Assembly (NCBI GenBank): GCA_963803125.1
Contig: CAWDLR010000004.1
Span: forward strand, 434,001-498,000
DNA length: 64,000 nt
Direction of reading: 5' to 3'
DNA from: G963675935 sp963803125
Lineage (GTDB): Bacteria; Planctomycetota; Planctomycetia; Pirellulales; Thermoguttaceae
Position 1 is the stretch's first letter. Every line of letters begins with the position of its first letter. Both the position numbers and the translations under genes were made by a program. Below the pieces are notes generated by a model. The model made no database searches. It was not told the origin of the DNA and saw only the letters and a program-made list of their open reading frames with translations. Of this stretch, positions 8,212-14,544 are shown in pieces.

Positions 8212-9428
8212 GTCAGGCTCCTTGTTGCGTGCTTCATGCTGCGTTCGCGGGTACGGCCGAGGATTTCGTCCTGGAAATTGGCCACGACCGAGAGCAGGGC
8301 GTTGGGGGCGGACTGTCCCAGGCCGCACTTGCTGGCCAGTTGCAGGGTTTCGCTCAGGCTGCAAAGCTCGCGGAGATAGCTCATCGAACACTTCCCCTGC
8401 TTGAGCAGTTCGACGCCTTCGAGCAGTTTGGGGACGCCTTCGCGGCAGGGGGTACACTGGCCGCACGATTCGTCGATGAAGAATTCGAGGAAGTTCTCGA
8501 CCACGTCGAGCATGTCGCGGTGCGGACCGAAGACGATGACCGAGCCGCCGGTGGAAACGTCCTCGAAAGCCAAGAGACGGTCGAACTGGGAGGCGGGAAT
8601 GCACTGGCCGGAGGCGCCGCCGACCTGCACCGCCTTGGCGTTCTCGCCTTTCACCTCTGTCAGCAGCTTGGCGATGGTGATACCGAGGGGAAACTCGTAG
8701 ACCCCCGGCAGTTCGCAATCGCCGGAGACGCTGAACAGTTTGCTCCCCGAGGATTTGTCGGTGCCGTGGCTGGTGAACCATTCGGGGCCGCGGGCGAGGA
8801 TCGAGACGACCCAGGCGAAGGTCTCGACGTTGTTGACGATGGTGGGCCGGCCGAGGTAGCCGGTGTCGATGGGGAAGGGAGGGCGGTTGCGGGGTTCGCC
8901 GCGGTGCCCCTCCAACGATTCGATCAGTGCAGTCTCTTCGCCGCAGACGTAGGCCCCCGAGCCCATGAAAATCTCGATGTCGAAATCGAAGCCCTTGCAG
9001 CCGGCGACGTTTTCGCCCAGCAGGTTTTCCCTGCGGCGGCGCGCCAGGACGGATTCGAGATGGGAGCGGAGGTAGGTGTATTCCGCGCGCAGATAGATGA
9101 TGCCGCGTCGCGCGGCGATGATCTTGGCGCCGATCGTCATTCCTTCAAACACCAGATCGGCGAAGTCGGTCAAGATCACGCGATCTTTGAAGGTGCCGGG
9201 CTCGCCCTCGTCGGCGTTGCAGACGACGTATTTCTCGGCGCCGGGCGTTTCGGCGGCCAATTTCCACTTCAAGCTGGTGGGAAAGCCCGCGCCGCCGCGG
9301 CCGCGCAAGCCGGAACGGGCGACGTCGGCCAACACCTCGGCCGGCTCCTTGGCCAAGGCGACGTTCAAGCCGCTTCCCGGCGCGATCGACGAAAAGGTGA
9401 GTGAACTGGTGCGGGTTGGACTGGTCAT
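8208..9428 (-). CDS. hydB: NADH-binding flavoprotein subunit HydB (NuoF-like)
   Basis: The 406-residue protein has the NuoF core: RGRGGAGFPTSLKW (NADH/FMN), CNADEGEPGTFKDR, MGSGAYVCGEETAL and a C-terminal [4Fe-4S] site starting ESCGQCTPCREG. The ATG at 9428 overlaps the hydC stop as ATGA, and its own stop overlaps hydA the same way, giving a tightly coupled operon. It would oxidise or reduce NAD(H) at FMN and pass electrons to HydA. It lacks both the N-terminal thioredoxin-like [2Fe-2S] domain and the C-terminal ferredoxin domain present in HydB of bifurcating Thermotoga-type enzymes. It therefore looks like the shorter NADH-only form. Confidence 0.93.
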   Translation of the reverse strand: MTSPTRTSSLTFSSIAPGSGLNVALAKEPAEVLADVARSGLRGRGGAGFPTSLKWKLAAETPGAEKYVVCNADEGEPGTFKDRVILTDFADLVFEGMTIGAKIIAARRGIIYLRAEYTYLRSHLESVLARRRRENLLGENVAGCKGFDFDIEIFMGSGAYVCGEETALIESLEGHRGEPRNRPPFPIDTGYLGRPTIVNNVETFAWVVSILARGPEWFTSHGTDKSSGSKLFSVSGDCELPGVYEFPLGITIAKLLTEVKGENAKAVQVGGASGQCIPASQFDRLLAFEDVSTGGSVIVFGPHRDMLDVVENFLEFFIDESCGQCTPCREGVPKLLEGVELLKQGKCSMSYLRELCSLSETLQLASKCGLGQSAPNALLSVVANFQDEILGRTRERSMKHATRSLT

Positions 9429-9946
9429 GAGTGGTGTTCCTTCGCTGGCGCCGCGGCACTGCCGGCAAACGTCCGCCGGCATTGTTCCAGGATGCCGTGG
9501 ACCTTTTCCAAGGTGACGTTGGTGACCACCTGATCGTTGACCAGCATGGCCGGTCCCTGATCGCACATCCCCAGGCAATTCGCCCAGCAGAGCGAGAACT
9601 TGCCGTCGGGCGTGGTTTCGCCGAAACGGATCCCCAGGTCGTTCTCGAGCTGCCTGGCGATTTGCGACTTGCCGGCCATGTCGCAGGTGATGGTGCGACA
9701 GAGCCGGAGCACGAACTGCCCTTGCGGCTTCTCGCCGAGAAAGCTGTAGAACGAAACCACGCTGTAGACTTCGACGGGATGGATATCCAGCAGATCGGCG
9801 ATGACTTGCATGGCGTATTCCGAGATGCGGGACTGCCGGCGTTGCGTCTCTTGGAGAATGGCCATCAGCGCGCTTCGCTGCCGGCCGTACTTGTCGGCCA
9901 GGGCGATCAGTTCCGCCCGCAGCCGCTCGCGTTCGGTTACAAGCAT
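9425..9946 (-). CDS. hydC: [2Fe-2S] thioredoxin-like subunit HydC (NuoE-like)
   Basis: This 173-residue first gene of the hydrogenase operon is NuoE-like. An N-terminal helical region (residues 1-60) is followed by a thioredoxin-like fold with cluster ligands C83, C88, C124 and C128 (CRTITC and CLGMC). A GGAG site lies upstream of the ATG at 9946. The protein relays electrons between HydB and HydA. Length is typical of the family. No clear promoter is visible; upstream DNA to about 10290 contains a 71-bp palindromic repeat. Confidence 0.92.
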   Translation of the reverse strand: MLVTERERLRAELIALADKYGRQRSALMAILQETQRRQSRISEYAMQVIADLLDIHPVEVYSVVSFYSFLGEKPQGQFVLRLCRTITCDMAGKSQIARQLENDLGIRFGETTPDGKFSLCWANCLGMCDQGPAMLVNDQVVTNVTLEKVHGILEQCRRTFAGSAAAPAKEHHS

Positions 9947-10134
9947 GCGGTAACTCCCTGTTGTTGGTCGCTCAGCCGTCTGGCGATATAAAACCCGCCC
10001 TGCAAGAGTGGGCCGGATGATCTAGGCGGCTTTCGGTGACGCGAATCCTCTATTCTACCACATCGGCCGAAGCGGCTTCAAGGGAGCGACCGCTTCTGGG
10101 CGCGGTGACGGATTATGGTAGTTAGCCCCAAACT

Positions 10135-10205
10135 GTTTAGCCGCCGCGTCCACGCGGCGCTGAAGTGGTGAGCGATTCTGCGCCGCGTGGACGCGGCGGC
10201 TAAAC
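10135..10205. repeat. 71-bp GTTTAGCCGCCGCG palindromic repeat
   Basis: The element begins GTTTAGCCGCCGCGTCCACG and ends in the inverse, CGTGGACGCGGCGGCTAAAC, with about 27 bp between arms. Each arm contains its own CGCG hairpin. Near-identical copies lie at 35598-35668, 43418-43488 and 57902-57972. The copy sits between divergent hydC and the cytochrome gene. Confidence 0.9.
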
Positions 10206-10360
10206 GGATTTCCCATTTTTTTCCGCAATAAACCGCTGCGCCCACTGCTTCTTGACAAGGGCTTTCGCATCTGCCAAGCTAGTTCTGTGGGATGCGTTCC
10301 CCCACTGTCATGATGCCCCACCCTTGGCCGGTGCTTCGGTCGCCCTGGAGGAACTCCAAG

Positions 10361-11146
10361 ATGTCGAACAACCGCTGTCTATGCGTTGCTGCATTGGTCG
10401 CCGCGTTGGCCGCACTGGCGGTGCAGATGCCGTCGCGCGCGGCGGATGCGGTGAAGAAGGTCTCGACGTTCGCCCCGGCCGAAGACCTCGTGCGGCAGGC
10501 CGACAAGTACATCGAAACGCTGAAGAAAACCGTGGACAGCAAGGAGGAATACGACGACGCGGAGGGGAAGGTCGGCCGCGACGCCAACACGCTGGTGGTC
10601 ATCGCGTTGGCCCTGGGGCTTCACGATCGGGACAACAAGTACAAGGAGACGTCGGCGGTGCTGATCAAGGCCGCCCAGAACGTGGCCGCCACGAAGGACT
10701 ATGCCGCGGCAAAAGAGGCCGTGGCCGCCTTAAGAAAAGCGGTTTCCGCCCCCGGCCACGCCAGCGGAAAACTGAAATGGGAGAAGGTCGCCTCGCTGCC
10801 CGACCTGATGAAACAGGTACCGATGGTCAATACGAAACTGAAACAGGCATTGAGCAAGACGAATTTCAAGAAGAAGGCCAAGGACAGCACCGGCTATACG
10901 GCGGTGATCGCGGCGATCGCCCAGGGCGTCATCGCCGACACCTCAATGACGAAAAACGCCAAGCAGGTGGAGCAGTGGCAGCAGTTTTCGAAGGCGATGC
11001 GCGATTACGCCGGCGCGGCGAACGCCGCCATTCACAAAGGCGACCGGACCGCCACCGACAAGGCGATGGAGAGACTCGATCAGAGTTGCGTAGATTGCCA
11101 CGCCGTCTTCAAGCCCGGCGTCGCCGTCGGCGGCAACGCGAAATAG
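10361..11146 (+). CDS. Secreted cytochrome c'-like protein
   Basis: The 261-residue product starts with a signal peptide (MSNNRCLCVAALVAALAALA, cleavage probably after PSRAA). The ATG at 10361 follows a GGAGGA site; the open frame reaches back to 10292 without one. The mature part is mostly helical and Lys/Ala-rich. A single haem-binding CVDCH motif near the C-terminus (LDQSCVDCHAVF) is the position expected for cytochrome c' four-helix bundles. A perfect TTGACA lies at 10252-10257 but I see no good -10. It may be periplasmic and bind a small ligand or carry electrons. The link to the divergent hydrogenase is only positional. Confidence 0.75.
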   Translation: MSNNRCLCVAALVAALAALAVQMPSRAADAVKKVSTFAPAEDLVRQADKYIETLKKTVDSKEEYDDAEGKVGRDANTLVVIALALGLHDRDNKYKETSAVLIKAAQNVAATKDYAAAKEAVAALRKAVSAPGHASGKLKWEKVASLPDLMKQVPMVNTKLKQALSKTNFKKKAKDSTGYTAVIAAIAQGVIADTSMTKNAKQVEQWQQFSKAMRDYAGAANAAIHKGDRTATDKAMERLDQSCVDCHAVFKPGVAVGGNAK

Positions 11147-11160
11147 CCGGGCGATGCGGC

Positions 11161-11232
11161 TGTAGGAGGCGTCTCCTGACGCCGATCGGAGCGGTGCGGA
11201 GCCGCTATCGGCGACAGGAGTCGCCTCCTACA
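11161..11232. repeat. 72-bp TGTAGGAGGCG palindromic repeat
   Basis: The arms TGTAGGAGGCGTCTCCTGAC and GACAGGAGTCGCCTCCTACA are inverted, each containing a smaller hairpin. The element follows the cytochrome gene by 14 bp. Copies lie at 16863-16934, 17361-17461 (rearranged) and 50606-50677. Confidence 0.85.
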
Positions 11233-11407
11233 ATCCGAGTTGCGCGGAGGAATGCACGGTTCACAGTCCGTTTGCATTCCCTGCGGCGGGGGGGAAAGCC
11301 GGCGAGCGTGCTGCGCAATGCACCCGGGGAGACGCCTTCCCCTTGGGCCGCCAAACTGGTAGACTCTGAAATTCAAGTTGAATGATACCCCCTCTGGAAA
11401 CCTACCC

Positions 11408-11506
11408 ATGGCCAAACCCCACCGCGTCGTGAAGAAAGCCAACCACGGGAAGCGTCCCGCCAGCGCCAAGGGACGCAGGGCGAAACGGCGGTTGGTTCGC
11501 ACCTAA
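11408..11506 (+). CDS. 32-residue strongly basic microprotein
   Basis: An open frame of 33 codons encodes MAKPHRVVKKANHGKRPASA and then KGRRAKRRLVRT. About half of the residues are Lys, Arg or His, and there are no acidic residues. It ends 15 bp before the FabZ-like gene, so the two are probably cotranscribed. The composition is that of a small ribosome- or nucleic-acid-associated protein; I believe similar short proteins precede FabZ-like genes in other planctomycetes, but have not checked this. It is too short for length-based gene callers. No strong ribosome site is visible. Confidence 0.6.
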   Translation: MAKPHRVVKKANHGKRPASAKGRRAKRRLVRT

Positions 11507-11521
11507 GCCAGGGAGCCGGCC

Positions 11522-12041
11522 GTGCCCAAGAAAGAACTGATTCTCGACTTTTCCGCGTACGACCTCAACAATGTTGTGGCCGACACGGAAGAGATCCGCC
11601 GCCACAATCCGCAGCGCTTCGAAATGGAGCAGCTTACGGCGATCTGCTACGAAGATATGGCGCACGGCGTCTGTGTCGGCTACAAAGACCTTGGGCCGGA
11701 TGAAATTCTGGGTCCGCGGCCACATGCCCGGCATGCCGCTGATGCCGGGGGTGATCATGTGCGAGGCCGCCGCTCAACTGTCGAGCTACTACAGCCACCG
11801 CCACAAGCTGATGGAGGGGGTCATCGGTTTCGGCGGCCTCGAAGACGTCCGCTTCCGCGGCGTGGTGCGGCCGGGCGACCGCTTCGTGATTGTCTGCCGC
11901 ATGTTGAAAGTCCGCCGCTCGATCATGACCTGCGAGTTCCAGTGCTTTGTCAATCGCAACCTGGTGTGCGAAGGGATTCTCAAAGGCGTCTCCATCCCCA
12001 CCGGGCAGATCGTCAGCGGACAGGTCGCCGAGGAGGCGTAG
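11522..12041 (+). pseudogene. FabZ-like hotdog dehydratase, single-base frameshift
   Basis: The N-terminal 60 residues read from the ATG at 11522 (MPKKELILDFSAYDLNNVVA ... GYKDLGPDE). The rest is in the next frame from about 11706 (FWVRGHMPGMPLMPGVIMCE onward) to the TAG/TAA region at 12041. The motif HMPGMPLMPGV followed by CEAAAQ is the active-site His and Glu region of 3-hydroxyacyl-ACP dehydratases. Removing one A from the AAA at 11703-11705 restores a continuous ~172-residue protein. Either this is a sequencing indel or the gene is dead. In fatty-acid synthesis the enzyme removes water from 3-hydroxyacyl-ACP; planctomycete paralogues may act in other acyl pathways. Confidence 0.75.
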
Positions 12042-12084
12042 GCCGTGCTTCTCGGCACGCGGGGAAAATGGGCGACAACGTGCC

Positions 12085-12156
12085 CGGTGGGGCAGACATT
12101 CTTGTCTGCCGCGAAAGGTCACGAACGTCTGGCAGACAGGAATGTCTGCCCCACCG
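12085..12156. repeat. 72-bp GGGGCAGACATTC palindromic repeat
   Basis: The element runs from CGGTGGGGCAGACATTCTTG to CAGGAATGTCTGCCCCACCG. Its 72-bp copies recur at 23744-23815 and at 56389-56460, the last inside a coding sequence. Here it lies between convergent genes. Confidence 0.88.
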
Positions 12157-12175
12157 TGGCGAGATGGTCGTTCGC

Positions 12176-13435
12176 TTATCGCGATTCGCGCACCGCGGCG
12201 TACATCGCCAGCAGGTTTTCCACCGGTACGCCCGCCTGCACGTTGTGAATCGTGTTGAACACGAAGCCGCCGCCGGGATTGAAGACGCCGATCCGCTCGC
12301 GGACCTGCCGGCGAACGTCCTCCGGTGTGCCGAAGGGGAGCGTTTTCTGCGTGTCAACGCCGCCGCCCCAGAACGTGACCTTGCCGCCGAACTTCTCCTT
12401 CAGTGTTCGCGGGTCCATGTTCGCCGCCGAGCACTGCACCGGGTTGAAGACGTCGAAGCCGGCGTCGATCAGGTCGGGCATCAGGGCCATGACGGAGCCG
12501 CAGGTGTGGATGAACGTCTTCCACCGCGTGTGCTGATGAACCCAGTCGTTCATGCGGCGATGGAAGGGCTGGAAGAGCTTTCGGTAGGCGGGCGGACCCA
12601 TGAACGGCCCGTTCTGCGTGCCGAAGTCGGTGCCGGTGATCATCACCACCGAGATGCGATCGCCCACCGCGTCGTAATACTTGGCGAAGTTCTGCAAGGC
12701 GAAGTCGCACTGCCGGCGGAAGACCTCGAAGACGTAGTCGAAGCGGCTTACCGTGCTCATGTACCACTCGGCCACGTCGCGGATGCCCTTGGGACGCTTC
12801 ATCCACGGGCCGGGGACCAGGGCGATGTCGCCGAAGGCCGAGCCGCCGAAATTGGCTAGAATTGCCCGATCGCTCTCGCGCCGCAGGCGATCGGCCTCGC
12901 CGGCGAAGTGCTGCAACACGGCGTCGGAGACCGGGCCGAACTCCTCGAGGTTGTCCTCGACGTTCAACTTGTCGTCGTCGATCGGGTCTTGGCGGATGAT
13001 CGAGTCGAAGTAGAAGCCGCCCTTGGGCATCCGCCCGCTGGGCCGAACCGATTTGTCCCCCTCGGGATACATGAGGATGTCGCCGTTCGGCTCCGGATCG
13101 GTGTTGAATCCGCCCGGCACCAGCACCGGCGTGCCGTCGAAGGTGGTCCAGGGCTTCCAATCGGCAAGCGGAAAGCCGAACATGGTGTTCGGGCCGCCCA
13201 ATCCGACCACGTCGATCCCCAGGGCGTCTTGCAGATCGGGGGCGATCTCGCCGAGCATCTGGTAGGGCTCGACGACTTTGACCGGCGTGCCCGGCTTATC
13301 CAGCCCCAGCGCTTGGCGGAGCTTATAGACGCAACTGACGTTCATGCCCGAGACCGGGCTGGCGCCCAAATCCAGAGGCACGCGATCCGGTTGCCGGTGA
13401 TTCAACGCCGCTTCGATTCGTTGTTGTGAATTCAT
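12176..13435 (-). CDS. Uroporphyrinogen decarboxylase-family protein
   Basis: A 419-residue protein of the UroD/MtaA/CmuA fold, starting MNSQQRIEAALNHRQPDRVP, the standard N-terminus of this family. Other family features are FIHTCGSVMALMPDLIDAGF (with a Cys that could bind zinc) and the C-terminal FNTIHNVQAGVPVENLLAMY. True haem-pathway UroD enzymes are shorter and differ at the N-terminus. This form belongs to the expanded group that includes corrinoid methyltransferases, and the substrate is unknown. It stands alone, convergent with the FabZ-like gene. Confidence 0.85.
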   Translation of the reverse strand: MNSQQRIEAALNHRQPDRVPLDLGASPVSGMNVSCVYKLRQALGLDKPGTPVKVVEPYQMLGEIAPDLQDALGIDVVGLGGPNTMFGFPLADWKPWTTFDGTPVLVPGGFNTDPEPNGDILMYPEGDKSVRPSGRMPKGGFYFDSIIRQDPIDDDKLNVEDNLEEFGPVSDAVLQHFAGEADRLRRESDRAILANFGGSAFGDIALVPGPWMKRPKGIRDVAEWYMSTVSRFDYVFEVFRRQCDFALQNFAKYYDAVGDRISVVMITGTDFGTQNGPFMGPPAYRKLFQPFHRRMNDWVHQHTRWKTFIHTCGSVMALMPDLIDAGFDVFNPVQCSAANMDPRTLKEKFGGKVTFWGGGVDTQKTLPFGTPEDVRRQVRERIGVFNPGGGFVFNTIHNVQAGVPVENLLAMYAAVRESR

Positions 13436-13467
13436 GGCGGGATTCCCCAACTCGTTTCTCGCTCCAA

Positions 13468-13615
13468 CCGTTTAGCCGCGCCCCGAAGGGAAGCGCTGTT
13501 GCCTCCGTTTAGCCGCGCCCCGAAGGGAAGCGCTGTTGCCTCCGTTTAGCCGCGCCCCGAAGGGAAGCGCTGTTGCCTCCGTTTAGCCGCGCCCCGAAGG
13601 GAAGCGCTGTTGCCT
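13468..13615. repeat. Four tandem 37-bp copies of a GTTTAGCCGCG repeat
   Basis: The unit CCGTTTAGCCGCGCCCCGAA followed by GGGAAGCGCTGTTGCCT is repeated exactly four times, head to tail (13468, 13505, 13542, 13579). Each unit contains a small hairpin (CGCCCCGAAGGG). The array starts 5 bp downstream of the transposase stop, and an inverted single copy lies beyond its start (14222-14248). Confidence 0.95.
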
Positions 13616-13619
13616 CGAA

Positions 13620-14213
13620 TCATCCAATAAACTCCGTCACACACTGCCACTTCTGTGCCGGCTTTCCTTCTTTCGCGGGATTCTCCCCCACGTAGCGGAT
13701 CGCTCGGCGAATGTCGGCCGAATTGTCCAAGAAGACCTTCCACTCTCCCCGTGCCCACATCTTCGGCAATTGCCGCCCTGCACTGGCAAAGTGCTCCAAC
13801 GGATGCAATCCCGCCGCGGTCAGGGCCCGCGTGGAAGCTCCCTTGAGCAAGTTGGCCACTTGTTCGATTTTATAACGATGCCGGGCGACAACCAAGTGGA
13901 CGTGCTCGGGCAAAATCGAGCAGGCCCAGATCGTTGCGCTGCGTTGCTGCGCCCAGTCGTGGAAACTCATACCAATACACCGCGCCTGCACGCCGGTGAA
14001 ATGCACCTGGGAGTACTTCAGCGACTTCTTTGCTTCCAGCCGCCGTTGGTGGTCGTGCGGCCGCGAGGCCACCGATTGCCGGCTGTCGGTTTTCGTCGCC
14101 GGGCCAAAGCGGAGCAATTCCCATGCTCCGACAAAGTCCGACCACGATCCGCGCGGATCGTTGGGGAGCCAGAATCCGTAGGCGGTGATGATCAGGTGGT
14201 AACCGACGACCAT
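13620..14213 (-). CDS. REP-associated Y1 (HUH) transposase, RAYT-like
   Basis: The 197-residue protein is related to IS200/REP-associated tyrosine transposases. The metal-binding HUH motif is H104-V-H106 in ILPEHVHLVV. A candidate catalytic Tyr is Y114 in YKIEQVANLLKGAS. The C-terminal IRRAIRYVGENPAKEG is common in this group. Such proteins nick single-stranded DNA at hairpin-flanked sites and are thought to spread REP sequences. The gene is bracketed by copies of the GTTTAGCC repeat: four tandem copies just past its stop and an inverted copy 8 bp before its ATG. It looks intact. Confidence 0.88.
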   Translation of the reverse strand: MVVGYHLIITAYGFWLPNDPRGSWSDFVGAWELLRFGPATKTDSRQSVASRPHDHQRRLEAKKSLKYSQVHFTGVQARCIGMSFHDWAQQRSATIWACSILPEHVHLVVARHRYKIEQVANLLKGASTRALTAAGLHPLEHFASAGRQLPKMWARGEWKVFLDNSADIRRAIRYVGENPAKEGKPAQKWQCVTEFIG

Positions 14214-14221
14214 AGCGGTGC

Positions 14222-14248
14222 GCGCTTCCCTTCGGGGCGCGGCTAAAC
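14222..14248. repeat. Inverted single copy of the transposase-flanking repeat
   Basis: GCGCTTCCCTTCGGGGCGCG followed by GCTAAAC is the reverse complement of the 13468-13615 unit. With the downstream array it frames the transposase gene. Confidence 0.9.
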
Positions 14249-14282
14249 GTACAAGTACACACCAGAATCCGTGATTATGCGA

Positions 14283-14531
14283 TTAGTCGCGGCCGTAGAT
14301 CGTCTCTTCGCGGGCGCCCCAGGGATTGAAGCGGATGCTGTAAAACAGGCCGAGCACCACGAGCAGGCAGCCCCACCAGACGTCGGCATGGTAGGAGAAC
14401 ATTTCGACCTGCTTGGCCACGGGCGGCGGCCAGATCCAGAGGAAAATCCCCGTTGCGGTGATGATAATCCCGTAAATCAGCAGCAGACCGCCGATGAAGA
14501 ACCAGATCGGCACTTGATGTTCGTCTTGCAT
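14283..14531 (-). CDS. Small two-helix membrane protein
   Basis: The 82-residue product starts MQDEHQVPIWFFIGGLLLIY, preceded by an AAGGAA site; the start at 14531 overlaps the end of the symporter gene by nothing and follows it by 13 bp. Two TM helices (about 8-30 and 48-65) are separated by a short loop, with ETIYGRD at the end. It is cotranscribed with the sodium/solute symporter and may be its accessory subunit, as small membrane partners are common for this family. No specific family is recognised. Confidence 0.7.
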   Translation of the reverse strand: MQDEHQVPIWFFIGGLLLIYGIIITATGIFLWIWPPPVAKQVEMFSYHADVWWGCLLVVLGLFYSIRFNPWGAREETIYGRD

Positions 14532-14544
14532 CGCTTCGTTCCTT

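Noticed and set aside
7165..9404. Long plus-strand frames (about 400 codons each) opposite hydA and hydB
   Set aside because: They are shadows of the hydrogenase genes, with low-complexity Ala/Gly/Asp-rich translations and no motifs.
10252..11385. 377-codon frame overlapping the cytochrome c' gene in another frame
   Set aside because: It lacks a haem motif and signal peptide, and its composition is that of an out-of-frame translation (Arg/Gly-rich).
11703..11705. Programmed ribosomal frameshifting in the FabZ-like gene
   Set aside because: The AAA is not part of a classical slippery heptamer and no downstream structure stands out; a simple indel explains it better, especially as eight other shifts occur.
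12045..12859. Continuation of the first FabZ-like frame far past 12041
   Set aside because: Beyond the frameshift the translation is antisense to the UroD-family gene and repeat DNA; it is not a fusion protein.
13468..13615. Four identical tandem units considered as a CRISPR array
   Set aside because: The 37-bp units are directly adjacent with no spacers, and no cas genes are present.
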